Below are positions 9,801 to 16,884 of a stretch of 30,641 nt of DNA, piece after piece; position 1 is the stretch's first letter; each line of letters starts with the position of its first letter. The DNA is from CAKUFA01 sp963627465. GTDB taxonomy: Bacteria; Bacillota; Clostridia; Christensenellales; Aristaeellaceae. The stretch is taken from contig CAVGBO010000037.1 of NCBI GenBank assembly GCA_963627465.1, positions 1 through 30,641 of the forward strand, given 5' to 3'. The notes below the pieces were generated by a model, which searched no databases, had not been told where the DNA came from, and saw only the letters and a list, made by a program, of their open reading frames with translations. The translations under genes and the position numbers were made by a program.

Positions 9801-10043
9801 AACATGTTTGCAGATGCCGTAATTCCAAAACCTCTCGCAGGTACAATCCGCATCTTTCACTTTTCCCTTGTCAAGATAAAAAGACACCGTATATCGCCTT
9901 GTTCCCCGCACAATGCTGACCACTTCCTGGGATGTTCCAGAGGTCGAGATGGTCATGACCAGAACACGCCCCTCCTGGTAATACTGCATCCCTGCATTGT
10001 AGTCGTGGGAAGAAAACAGCTGCTTGACCTGCTCAAGATTCAT
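6900..10043 (-). CDS. SWIM zinc-finger SNF2-family DEAD/DEAH helicase
   Basis: The 1047-aa cytosolic protein begins with a SWIM zinc finger (C67, C69, C78, H80: DADCTCERFWNYGICKH). A ~500-residue SNF2-associated region follows, then the SNF2 motor: ILADEMGLGKT with K623, DEAQ at 716-719, LTGTPIENRLSELWNLFDF, and the C-terminal lobe with SLKAGGTGLNLTAADVVIHF and QATDRAHRIGQ. This is the usual size and order for bacterial SNF2 helicases of the RapA/HepA-like group, which remodel protein-DNA or RNA polymerase complexes; the specific role is unknown. I chose ATG 10043 because TGGAG lies upstream; a longer frame begins earlier at a non-ATG codon. It stands alone, with its own promoter at 10101-10128. 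Its base composition matches the core genome, so it is probably resident rather than part of the defence island. Confidence 0.92.
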   Translation of the reverse strand: MNLEQVKQLFSSHDYNAGMQYYQEGRVLVMTISTSGTSQEVVSIVRGTRRYTVSFYLDKGKVKDADCTCERFWNYGICKHVAAAMIYYVQHYASSSGETNIYAKLLLDSYVQKSQKPPEAPRELVHLVPQFSIMRGSYPSVTFRVGYNKLYVVRSILAFLNHVRDGKTESYGKGLTLNHSIEQFDSVSQELIQLLMNEFPQFRTQNTFDYSRYESSFRNNNEITISGDAFDRLFDILKSQPVACKHQDFIVLKEEDPKVSVRITKKDQGAELQINTPQNYTFFGSSRTFYAAGDSELLRCTSTFREKVYPLLKQGQSTIYLSREDLPTFCGCVLPEIIDQVPVEDEEALLQNYLPDECTARFYFDLQDETLTLKIIFAYGDKTFAAESTVNQKDTVRRNVKQEASTVYFAEQVFRRNERNGFELTGEDAVYDFLTEGMERFRDRGEVYLSDRLQNKRMMPAPVKVGVSVSDGLLSLSLDTGGFPPEELHALYQSMLLRRKYHRLADGRYMQLNGSSCEKLAEITQMLQLSEKDLLRGSITMPSCRGLYLDTVLTGSEGIQVRRDTHFRSMIRNFKTLAESDYAVPKELTAELRPYQLTGYQWLKTLESYGFGGILADEMGLGKTLQVIAYLETVPNRQVGMPNLVVCPASLLYNWGDEMQKFAPNLQYTLILGSAAERKNLRSRSASGDVWVTSYELLRQDIEDYASMKFYTCILDEAQHIKNSTTLVSKSVKRIVSQQRFILTGTPIENRLSELWNLFDFMMPGYLFTHHAFMEKLEKPIIKSKNAEAMSQLRRLVQPFMLRRLKADVLKELPEKQEYVRRICLTEEEKKLYYANVQATLADINQGEDKLQILAALTRLRQVCCDPNLCYENYQGATSKLDACVELCEAMATNGHQILLFSQFTSMLDRLRDRLDAMHISNFTLQGSTSKEKRASLVKAFNAGEASVFLISLKAGGTGLNLTAADVVIHFDPWWNQAAQDQATDRAHRIGQMAHVQVYKLIAKDTIEEKILELQQQKSALLDSVSGGEAGSIMHMSSEELLELLKI

Positions 10044-10100
10044 GATGATGCTCCATTCCGCCGGCGGCAAAAGATCAATAAGGAAGGTTTGCTCCAGTAT

Positions 10101-10128
10101 ATTGTATCATATTTGTCTGCCTGGGCAA
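10101..10128 (-). promoter_or_regulatory. Promoter of the SNF2 helicase gene
   Basis: Read on the minus strand, TTGCCC (10123-10128) and TACAAT (10101-10106) are spaced by 16 nt, about 60 nt upstream of the start codon. It is a sigma-A-like match by eye. Confidence 0.55.
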
Positions 10129-10185
10129 AGAAGGGGAGGGGCACGGAAAGGTCATTTTTACGATAGAACCTTCTCCCTCCACACA

Positions 10186-10221
10186 AACGCCCCTGCTTCC
10201 GTTTCCGAAAGCAGGGGCGTT
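10186..10221 (-). terminator. Terminator of the LytTR gene
   Basis: A GC-rich hairpin (AACGCCCCTGCTT paired with AAGCAGGGGCGTT, one mismatch region in the loop) follows the LytTR stop and precedes GTTTGTGT on the minus strand. The U tract is imperfect. Confidence 0.6.
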
Positions 10222-10251
10222 GATGGTTTCCGTTGATGTACTTAACAGTCT

Positions 10252-11061
10252 TCACAGGTTCTGCCGGTGCATGCGCATGGCCAGCTGCTCCTTGACCATG
10301 GTATATTTTTTCTCCGGCACGTGCAGCACCTTGCCGTTTGTTAAAGTGATTTTGAACCGGGCGATGGATTGGACATAATCCGGGTTCACCAGGTAGCTTT
10401 CATGGCACCGCAGGAAGAACCTTGCGTACTTTTGCCCGATGAGGGTCAGGGACTCAACCGTCTCCATTTCCTGATCGATGGTATGGATCAGCGCATGGCT
10501 GCCGGCGCTTTCCGCATAAATAATCTGTCCCCAGTTCAGGTAGAACACGGACTTGCCCAATCCCCGGAAGGAAAGCTTTTCCGTGCTCATGTCGCCTGCC
10601 AGCGGAGGTTGGGCGGCTGCCGGCTGAGCAAAGGTCTTGCTGTAGTTGGTGGGATAAATCACATCCTGCACGTCATAGGCAATGGCGTTGGACAGGTGGC
10701 ACAGGCGAATCGACGGCCGATCCGCCTGGATGCTCCATGTAATGCCGCACCGCTGATGCACCCGATTGGTGCTGCCGTCCGGCCAGAAGGTATCCACCGT
10801 GTACATGGCCATCACGTTGAAAACCTTCGTGCTGCCAATGGGCACAGGAATCACCATCATATCGCTGACGGCAAAGCGCAGGGTCTGTTTCTCCGCCCGG
10901 AAGGCGTCCATTAAAGCCTGCTTCGTGCGGATGACCTGCCCTTCTGCCGGGCCAATCCACAGCACATCCTCATGGCATAGGTCCAGGAAGGGCTGAATGT
11001 CATTCCGGTAGTACCGGGTAATGATCTCCATGGTCTTATCGGCGACTTCCTGCATCCGCAT
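10252..11061 (-). CDS. One-component regulator: NTF2/SnoaL-like domain plus LytTR DNA-binding domain
   Basis: The product is 269 aa. Residues 1 to about 125 look like an NTF2-like/SnoaL fold (YYRNDIQPFLDLCHEDVLWIGP, then WPDGSTNRVHQRCGITW), which usually forms a ligand-binding pocket. A ~40-aa linker leads to a LytTR domain from about 160 to the end (IIYAESAGSHALIHT, FLRCHESYLVNPDYVQSI, LTNGKVLHVPEKKY). There is no receiver domain and no partner histidine kinase in the window, so it probably senses a small molecule directly. It follows cstA by 130 nt with only a weak hairpin between (11163-11177), so partial co-transcription is possible. In Enterobacteria and Bacillus, LytTR regulators (BtsR, LytT) control pyruvate transporters, which makes regulation of cstA a reasonable guess. 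GGGAGGGGG precedes ATG 11061. Confidence 0.85.
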   Translation of the reverse strand: MRMQEVADKTMEIITRYYRNDIQPFLDLCHEDVLWIGPAEGQVIRTKQALMDAFRAEKQTLRFAVSDMMVIPVPIGSTKVFNVMAMYTVDTFWPDGSTNRVHQRCGITWSIQADRPSIRLCHLSNAIAYDVQDVIYPTNYSKTFAQPAAAQPPLAGDMSTEKLSFRGLGKSVFYLNWGQIIYAESAGSHALIHTIDQEMETVESLTLIGQKYARFFLRCHESYLVNPDYVQSIARFKITLTNGKVLHVPEKKYTMVKEQLAMRMHRQNL

Positions 11062-11191
11062 TGGTATCCCCCTCCCGGCAACCGCTATGACTGTGTCTTT
11101 ATGCTAAATCATTTGATGGCTGTTGTCAAGTTTGCGGTAAAAGGAGACCATATTCCACCAAAGGGGCAGGAAGCCCCGAATCGAAGACTGC

Positions 11192-12907
11192 TTAGGCCTG
11201 CTTGCCGGCAGCGGCAACGCCCTCGGAGTTCTTCTTGGCATGGAAGTAAGCGCGGAGAGAGTTGACCACGATGGTCACGCCCAGCACCATCAGCAGCACG
11301 GCCAGGATCAGCTGCAGGCCTTCCACCATGAAGGTGCCCGTGCCGGCAGAGAAGGCGTTCACCAGAGAGATGGTCTTTTCCACCAGTGCCGTGCCGGTAA
11401 CAGCCAGCATGATCACCAGGGGTGGGAACACCATCTTGTTGTTCCGTCCGGTGACCTTCAGGAACACGCTCAGGGTCACCAGCACCAGTGCGCTCAGCAG
11501 TTGGTTGGCAGAGCCGAACAGGGGCCAGATGTTGGTGTAGCCGATCTGGGTCAGCACATAGCCCAGGGCAAGGGTTACCACGGTAGAGAACACCTTGTTG
11601 CACAGCACCTTCCGCCACAGGGGAGCGTGCTCCATGTCATCCACGCTGAACAGCTCCTGGAAGCACATACGGCCGATACGGGGCACAGCGTCCAGGGTGG
11701 TCAGTGCCAGGGCAGATACGCACATGGTCATGAAGCAGTTGGCCACATACTCAGGCAGGCCGAAGCTGGTGAGGAAGCTGGCAACACCCGTAGAGAACAC
11801 CTGGAAGGGCGTACCGGCGGCAGGGGTACCATCCGCAGCAGCCATGGAACCGGCTACGCACAGGGCAACCACAGCCAGCAGGCTTTCCAGCACCATGGCG
11901 CCGTAGCCAACCTTCAGCATGTCCTTTTCATTGGCAACCGTCTTGGAGGAAGTACCGGAGGATACCAGGCTATGGAAGCCGGAAACAGCACCGCAGGCCA
12001 CCGTGATGAACAGCATGGGGAACATATCGCCCAAGGATGCGGTGAAGCCGGTGAAGGGCTTCAGGTTCATGGTAGGATGGGCCACCAGCAGACCCAGCAC
12101 GGCACCGGCGATCATGCCGATGAACATGTACACCGTCATGGCGTCACGGGGCTGCTTCACAAGCCAGATGGGCACAACGGCAGCGAAGAAGATGTAAGCG
12201 AAGACAACCAGTGCCCATGCGCCCTTGCTCAGGTACACAGGGAACATCATGCCCAGAGCCAGGGAAGCGAAGGTGAAGACCAGACCCAGCACGGTTTCCT
12301 TCCAGCCGGTGAACTTCCACTTCCGCTCGATGAGACCAAAGACCATGGCAAAGCCGATGAAGAACAGGGAGATGGAACCGGCAGCACCGTTCACCTGGGC
12401 ATTGGCCACCAGGGTGGTGACTCCATCGGTAACGGTGTAGGCATTGAAGGTGCCCACCACCATGTCCGCAAAGGCAGCGATGACCAGCAGGGTGAACAGC
12501 CAGCAGAACAGGAGGAACAGCTTCCGTCCCAGCTTGCCGATGTACTTTTCAATCAGCAGACCCATGGACTTGCCTTCGTTCTTCACGCTGGCGTACAGTG
12601 CGCCAAAGTCCGTAACGGCGCCGAAGAAGATACCGCCCAGCAGCACCCACAGCAGCACCGGCACCCAGCCGAACACAGCCGCCTGGATAGCACCGGTTAC
12701 AGGGCCTGCGCCTGCGATGGAAGAAAACTGGTGTGCAAACACGGTGTTGCTGTCCGTAGGCACGTAATCCTGACCGTCTTCCTTGGTAACGGCAGGGGTC
12801 TTCGCCTTGGGATCAATGCCCCACTTGTTTGCCAACCAACGGCCATAAAGCAAATAAGCAGCCAGCAAACAAACAGCAGCGATCAGGACGATTACCAGGG
12901 TATTCAT
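11192..12907 (-). CDS. cstA: CstA family transporter (pyruvate/peptide uptake)
   Basis: The 571-aa integral membrane protein, with many hydrophobic segments, carries the CstA-family N-terminal landmarks: YGRWLANKWGIDP, FAHQFSSIAGAGPVTGAIQA and GAVTDFGALYASVKNEGKS, then GFHSLVSSGTSSK mid-protein and FGSANQLLSALVLV near the C-terminus. The short form (about 570-580 aa) is common in Firmicutes. Characterised relatives are E. coli BtsT and CstA, which take up pyruvate; older work linked CstA to peptide use. I chose ATG 12907 because GGGAGAG lies about 9 nt upstream; an upstream in-frame TTG or ATG would add about 11 residues. The gene is preceded by a T-box leader, so expression should respond to uncharged tRNA. 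A LytTR regulator lies directly downstream. Confidence 0.93.
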   Translation of the reverse strand: MNTLVIVLIAAVCLLAAYLLYGRWLANKWGIDPKAKTPAVTKEDGQDYVPTDSNTVFAHQFSSIAGAGPVTGAIQAAVFGWVPVLLWVLLGGIFFGAVTDFGALYASVKNEGKSMGLLIEKYIGKLGRKLFLLFCWLFTLLVIAAFADMVVGTFNAYTVTDGVTTLVANAQVNGAAGSISLFFIGFAMVFGLIERKWKFTGWKETVLGLVFTFASLALGMMFPVYLSKGAWALVVFAYIFFAAVVPIWLVKQPRDAMTVYMFIGMIAGAVLGLLVAHPTMNLKPFTGFTASLGDMFPMLFITVACGAVSGFHSLVSSGTSSKTVANEKDMLKVGYGAMVLESLLAVVALCVAGSMAAADGTPAAGTPFQVFSTGVASFLTSFGLPEYVANCFMTMCVSALALTTLDAVPRIGRMCFQELFSVDDMEHAPLWRKVLCNKVFSTVVTLALGYVLTQIGYTNIWPLFGSANQLLSALVLVTLSVFLKVTGRNNKMVFPPLVIMLAVTGTALVEKTISLVNAFSAGTGTFMVEGLQLILAVLLMVLGVTIVVNSLRAYFHAKKNSEGVAAAGKQA

Positions 12908-12954
12908 CTTCGAACACTCTCCCTTCTTACTTGCCAACATCCCTCTGCAAACGA

Positions 12955-13266
12955 AAACGCCCTCGTCTTCCCACCCCCATGAAAGGGGACGGATGAAGAC
13001 GAAGGCGTTGAATCCTCCGCGTTACCACTTCATTTGCCGTCTAAAAAAAGAACGGCCTCTCGCTGCGACTATTCCCTGTAGGAAGACATCGCACTCCCTT
13101 TTAACGGTGGGAAACCGGCTCAGAATTACTTGTGCCGGAGCACTTTCATCGAGCTGCTCGCAGGTGATAACTGCCGAAACCGCTGCCGGCTTGCACCAAA
13201 CGCCGACTCTCTGAAAACGGATGCCTTCGGAAGCTTTATCCCGGTCATCGCAGTTGAATGTTGACA
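12955..13266 (-). promoter_or_regulatory. T-box riboswitch upstream of cstA (probable isoleucine specifier)
   Basis: On the minus strand a ~310-nt leader shows the T-box parts in order. Stem I carries CAGAGAGTCGGCG and GGTGCAAGCCGGC. The specifier strand is TTATCACCTG, and ATC (Ile) at 13166-13168 is followed by A and CCTG, which pairs with CGGG on the 5' side. The antiterminator sequence AAGTGGTAACGCGGAG is at 13015-13030. The Rho-independent terminator stem pairs AACGCCTTCGTCTTC with GAAGACGAGGGCGTTT (12955-13009). High uncharged tRNA should allow read-through into cstA. The T-box call is firm; the Ile reading depends on my by-eye alignment of the specifier loop. Confidence 0.88.
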
Positions 13267-13272
13267 AGGGGC

Positions 13273-13301
13273 ATTATATCGCCATCCCTGATGCATGTCA
13301 A
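13273..13301 (-). promoter_or_regulatory. cstA promoter
   Basis: On the minus strand a perfect TTGACA (13296-13301) and TATAAT (13273-13278) are separated by exactly 17 nt, with the T-box leader starting right after. Consensus boxes imply strong basal initiation, with control passed to the riboswitch. Confidence 0.88.
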
Positions 13302-13465
13302 TACGGTTTTCCCAAAATACATTCGAAAAACAATTTGCTTTCCCGAACGTTCGGATGCTTGATTGGCTTTAACTATTTCCATCAGGCTGTTCTGTGCAGA
13401 GCGCATACTTATTGCTTGGTTTCGTATACTTATTCCACAAAAATCGGATTTTTTCATCATTCCGC

Positions 13466-13494
13466 TTGACAGCGGCAGACGAATCATTTATAAT
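13466..13494 (+). promoter_or_regulatory. leuB promoter
   Basis: TTGACA (13466-13471) and TATAAT (13489-13494) with a 17-nt spacer stand just before the leucine T-box. They mirror the consensus promoter of divergent cstA, about 165 nt away. Confidence 0.88.
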
Positions 13495-13500
13495 GCCTCT

Positions 13501-13796
13501 CGTCAAAACACAACGCTTTGACAGGGAGTAGTAAGCAGTACGTTCTCCTCCAGAGAGCCGCAGTTGCTGGGAGTGCGGCGTTGAACAAGCTGACTGAACT
13601 GGCCCTCGAGCGGTTCCGCTGATGACTTCGGTAGGCGGAAACGGGTTTCTCCCGTTACAGAGATAGGGTATACATCCCTTGGGATCGTACCTGAAGGAGC
13701 GCCGATCCGTCCATCACTTGATGGCATCGGTAAAAGAAGAGTGGTACCGCGAGTGATTCGCCTCTTCGTGCATCAGCACGAAGAGGCTTTTTTGTT
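13501..13796 (+). promoter_or_regulatory. T-box riboswitch upstream of leuB (leucine specifier)
   Basis: The leader contains AGGGAGTAGTAAGC on the 5' side of Stem I, then CCAGAGAGCCGC and GGGAGTGCGGCG. On the 3' side, CTG (13599-13601) is followed by G and CCCT, which pairs with AGGG, so the specifier reads CTG (Leu). The antiterminator core AAGAGTGGTACCGCGAG is at 13737-13753. The terminator hairpin (CCTCTTCGTG paired with CACGAAGAGG, 13761-13786) ends in a T-run. Leucine specificity agrees with the downstream leuB, which supports the way I read both T-boxes here. Confidence 0.93.
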
Positions 13797-13885
13797 ACCA
13801 GGCGGCACTCTTCCCCTGATCTCGGCCGGGTCAGGCGGCGGTTCTTCGAAGGAGATCAACCGAACAGAACAAGGAGGTTTTCCTG

Positions 13886-14965
13886 ATGGAGAAGAACATT
13901 GCTTTGATTCCCGGTGACGGTATCGGCCCGGAAATTGTTCGTGAAGCGGTGCACGTGCTGGACAAGGTGGCAGAAAGCTTCCACCACACCTTTCATTACG
14001 AGGAAGTGTGGATGGGCGGCTGTGCCATTGACCGCTACGGTTCCAGCCTGCCGGATGACATGCTGGCAAAGGCAAAGGCCGCCGATGCGGTGCTGCTGGG
14101 TGCGGTGGGCGGTCCCAAGTGGGATCATGTGCCCAAGGAAAATCGGCCGGAGCGGGGGCTTCTCCGCCTCCGTGCCGGGCTGGGGCTTTACGCCAACATC
14201 CGCCCTGCCCGAATTTTTCCCCAGCTTGCCCCGTCCTCTCCCCTTCGCAGCGACATTGTGCAGCAGGGCATCGACTTTGTGATTGTCCGGGAATTGATCG
14301 GCGGCGTGTACTTCGGCGAGCACCGGACAGAGGAAAAGGACGGACAGCGTGTAGCCACGGACGTTATGTCCTACAGCGAAGAAGAGATTCGCCGCATTGC
14401 CCGCTCCGCCTTTGAAACGGCGCAGAAGCGTTCTCACCGCCTTTGCTCCGTGGACAAAGCCAACGTGCTGGACACCTCCCGGCTGTGGCGAAAGACCGTG
14501 GAGGAAGTCGCCAAAGATTACCCGGACGTAACCCTTTCCCACATGTATGTTGACAACTGCGCCATGCAGATTGTCAAGAACCCCGCCCAGTTTGACGTGA
14601 TCGTCACGGAGAACATGTTCGGCGATATCCTCTCCGATGAGGCCAGCATGATCACCGGCTCTATCGGCATGATTCCTTCCGCCAGCCTTGGCAGCGGCGG
14701 CCGGGGGCTGTACGAGCCCATTCACGGTTCTGCCCCGGACATTGCCGGGCAGGACAAGGCCAATCCCATCGGCACCATCCTTTCCGCCGCCATGATGCTC
14801 CGCTATTCTCTGGGCATGCCGGCGGAAGCGGATGCGGTGGAGCAGGCTGTGAACGCCGTGCTGGAAAAAGGATACCGGTGCGCTGACATTGCCGCCCCCG
14901 GTGAGCCTTCTATCGGCTGCCAGCGCATGGGTGCCCTCATTGCCCAGGAAATTAAAGCGAATTGA
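13886..14965 (+). CDS. leuB: 3-isopropylmalate dehydrogenase
   Basis: The 359-aa cytosolic enzyme oxidises and decarboxylates 3-isopropylmalate to 2-oxoisocaproate in leucine synthesis, with NAD+. Visible family marks are IPGDGIGPEIV at the N-terminus, LLGAVGGPKWD, RAGLGLYANIRPAR, VRELIGGVYFGE, DKANVLDTSRLWR, VTENMFGDILSDEAS and the NAD-binding GLYEPIHGSAPDIAGQDKANP. Length is normal, and all substrate-binding arginines and catalytic Tyr/Lys/Asp motifs appear intact. AGGAGG lies 9-10 nt before ATG 13886. It is separated from other leu genes (no leuA or leuCD in the window), yet is controlled by a leucine T-box and is followed after 20 nt by a transporter gene. Confidence 0.97.
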   Translation: MEKNIALIPGDGIGPEIVREAVHVLDKVAESFHHTFHYEEVWMGGCAIDRYGSSLPDDMLAKAKAADAVLLGAVGGPKWDHVPKENRPERGLLRLRAGLGLYANIRPARIFPQLAPSSPLRSDIVQQGIDFVIVRELIGGVYFGEHRTEEKDGQRVATDVMSYSEEEIRRIARSAFETAQKRSHRLCSVDKANVLDTSRLWRKTVEEVAKDYPDVTLSHMYVDNCAMQIVKNPAQFDVIVTENMFGDILSDEASMITGSIGMIPSASLGSGGRGLYEPIHGSAPDIAGQDKANPIGTILSAAMMLRYSLGMPAEADAVEQAVNAVLEKGYRCADIAAPGEPSIGCQRMGALIAQEIKAN

Positions 14966-14985
14966 TCATGTGGGAGGATATACAA

Positions 14986-16242
14986 ATGATTGCCATTGCT
15001 TCTTTGATTGTATTGGTGGGCGTGATCGCCCTGAGCGTTATCACCAAGAAAAATGCAGGTGTTATCGGTCTGGTGGCGGCGTATATTTTCGCCCTCATTG
15101 CCCACGCCTGCGGCACGGAAATCAACGTCAGCAAGATTGTGACCAGCAACTGGCCCATGAGCGTGTTCTTCATCGTGCTGGCCACCACATTCCTCTTCGG
15201 CATTGCTACGCTGAACGGCACCACCCAGGCACTTTCCAAGAATATTGTCTGCCTGGCACGGGGCAACGCCAAGGTGCTGCCCATCCTGTTCTTCCTGTTT
15301 GGAGCAGTCATTTCCGCTGCCGGTGCCGGCGGACTCATTGTGGCGGTGATCATGCCCGTTGCCCTGTATGTGGCGGTGGAAAACGGCATTTCCGTGCTGA
15401 TGATGAGCCTTGTTACCATGGGCGGCATCATGGTAGGCGGTCTTTCTCCCTTGGCCATTAACGGCATTGTGGCACAGCAGCTTTCCGTATCCAATGGGAT
15501 TATCGCCGAGGATCTTTCCGGCTACATGCCCCTGTGGGGTGCTTATGCCGGTGCCATGACCGTATTCTCCATGGCCGCCTACTTCATCTTCGGCGGCTTG
15601 AAGCCCAAGCAGACCAATGCGGAAAAGCCCCACTTCGTTGCCTTCGACGCCAAGCAGTGGATGACCATCGCCGCCATCCTGGTGGTGCTGGTGGGGGTCA
15701 TCTTCTTCGGGCAGAACATCGGCCTGATCTGCTTCGCCTGCGCAGGCATTCTGCTGCTGGTTGGTGCAGTGGATCAGAAGAAGGCCATTGCTTCCATCCC
15801 CTGGGGCACCATTATCCTGATTTGCGGCATGTCCGTGCTGATCTCCGTGGTGAACCAGTGCGGCGGCATTGCTTTCCTTTCCGACAAGCTGGAAAACGTG
15901 ATTACCGCCAACAGCTCCCAGCCCATTATGATTGTGCTGGGCGGCTTGATGGGTGCTGTATCCAGCGGCACCGGCGTGGTCATGCCAACCCTGATTCCCC
16001 TGGCGGCTGACCTGAGCGGCAAGCTGGGCATCTCTGCCATGACCATGGTCATCGGCGTTATCGTGGGCACCAACGGCGTGGTCATCAGCCCCTTGAGCAC
16101 GGTAGGCGGCATCTGTGTTGCCTGCGCGCCGGATACCGTTGACCGGGACAAGCTGTACAATCAGCTGCTGCTCTCCGCCGTGTCCTTCATCGGCTTCAGC
16201 GTGGTCTGCTCCTTGTTGGGGGTGTTTGGGATCTTTGGGTGA
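14986..16242 (+). CDS. MatC/SLC13-type anion permease
   Basis: The 418-aa polytopic membrane protein has about 11-12 hydrophobic segments and resembles the dicarboxylate-carrier MatC / ion-transporter superfamily. A hydrophobic N-terminus leads to VITKKNAGVIGLVAAYIFAL, SVFFIVLATTFLFGIA and the Gly-rich GAVISAAGAGGLIVAVIMPVA, and there is a second such half with AVSSGTGVVMPTLIPLAADL near the C-terminus. This repeat of two pseudo-symmetric halves is usual for the superfamily. Start ATG 14986 has GGGAGG 8 nt upstream; TTG and ATG codons closer to leuB lack one. It lies 20 nt after leuB and so should share the leucine T-box. A branched-chain 2-oxo acid, isopropylmalate or a similar dicarboxylate is a possible substrate, but that is inferred from context alone. 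Confidence 0.85.
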   Translation: MIAIASLIVLVGVIALSVITKKNAGVIGLVAAYIFALIAHACGTEINVSKIVTSNWPMSVFFIVLATTFLFGIATLNGTTQALSKNIVCLARGNAKVLPILFFLFGAVISAAGAGGLIVAVIMPVALYVAVENGISVLMMSLVTMGGIMVGGLSPLAINGIVAQQLSVSNGIIAEDLSGYMPLWGAYAGAMTVFSMAAYFIFGGLKPKQTNAEKPHFVAFDAKQWMTIAAILVVLVGVIFFGQNIGLICFACAGILLLVGAVDQKKAIASIPWGTIILICGMSVLISVVNQCGGIAFLSDKLENVITANSSQPIMIVLGGLMGAVSSGTGVVMPTLIPLAADLSGKLGISAMTMVIGVIVGTNGVVISPLSTVGGICVACAPDTVDRDKLYNQLLLSAVSFIGFSVVCSLLGVFGIFG

Positions 16243-16320
16243 TGTGGCCTCAACACCGAGTGGCCGGTATTGAGGAACATTCCCTTTTGACAAGGCCGTT
16301 CGAAACCATCCAGATACTCA

Positions 16321-16401
16321 CCCCCTGTTCCGCAGCGGCAGGGGGTGGATACACGCAAAGCACAAGCAAACTGTACCAACGGGTACGGAGGGCTTGTGCT
16401 T
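16321..16401 (+). terminator. Tandem hairpins ending the leuB transcript
   Basis: The first stem pairs CCCCCTG with CAGGGGG (16321-16345). The second pairs AAGCACAAGC with GCTTGTGCTT (16358-16401), carries an inner GTACC/GGTAC hairpin and is followed by ATTCAATTATAA. Confidence 0.6.
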
Positions 16402-16572
16402 ATTCAATTATAAATAAGAAGGGAATGGATGACGTGAGGGTGTTCCGTGTACCAACCACGGTTTCCACAACAAGCTCGTGCAGGGGGAGATGAGGCAGCG
16501 CAGGGCGTGCATTGAAAAATACTTGACATAACCAGGAAAGTTCCGTGGAAGCTATGAACAAATAAAACAGAA

Positions 16573-16609
16573 CTGCCTCTCCTGATCTTTTCAGATCCCT
16601 TTGAGGCAG
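16573..16609 (-). terminator. Terminator of the RiPP operon
   Basis: On the minus strand the hairpin CTGCCTC / GAGGCAG, extended by GATCTGAAAAGATC, is followed by TTCTGTTTTATTTG, just after the PqqD-like gene. Confidence 0.75.
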
Positions 16610-16623
16610 CCCTGCTCTTCCCA

Positions 16624-16884
16624 TTATGCCAATGCAGGCTTTACCGTGTCCAGGAATTCCTTCAGGTCCCGGGCGGCGGTGTCCTTGTCCAGCCCGGCGT
16701 AGTGGTCGCACATGCGCTGCACCAGCTCCTCTTCGGTAAGCTCTTCCTCCAGCTGCTTCCACAGCCACACGCCGGTGCTGTTCAGCCGAATCAGTCCGTT
16801 GAAGTGCTGGCTTTCCTCGCCCACGGGCACCAGAATGTCCTCTTCGCACACGCTCCGCAGCAGAAAATCCTTCTTGGCCTTCAT
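16624..16884 (-). CDS. PqqD-like peptide-binding protein (RRE)
   Basis: The 86-aa product has the PqqD fold signature: a beta-strand N-terminus (DFLLRSVCEEDILVP), FNGLIRLNSTGVWLWKQLEE and a C-terminal winged-helix part with LTEEELVQRMCDHY and DLKEFLDTV. PqqD-family proteins are RiPP recognition elements that bind the leader peptide and present it to the radical SAM maturase. ATG 16884 overlaps the stop of the upstream peptidase gene by 4 nt (ATGA), with AAGGAGTGA upstream. It is the last gene of the operon. The maturase also seems to carry its own N-terminal RRE-like segment, so two leader-binding modules may act in one pathway. Confidence 0.88.
   Translation of the reverse strand: MKAKKDFLLRSVCEEDILVPVGEESQHFNGLIRLNSTGVWLWKQLEEELTEEELVQRMCDHYAGLDKDTAARDLKEFLDTVKPALA

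Larger units (their letters stand above)
16243..16623. other. Convergent intergenic region with terminators; no gene seen
   Basis: The region holds three hairpins that end the convergent transcripts, listed separately. Between about 16402 and 16560 nothing is recognisable. A tiny ATG frame at 16426 has an AAGGGA before it, but its 18-codon product shows no features. Confidence 0.7.

Noticed and set aside
11240..12982. A 580-codon plus-strand frame opposite cstA
   Set aside because: It is a His/Gln/Gly-rich shadow of cstA that also runs into the T-box leader.
14803..16293. A 496-codon minus-strand frame
   Set aside because: It is antisense to the permease gene and has typical shadow composition.
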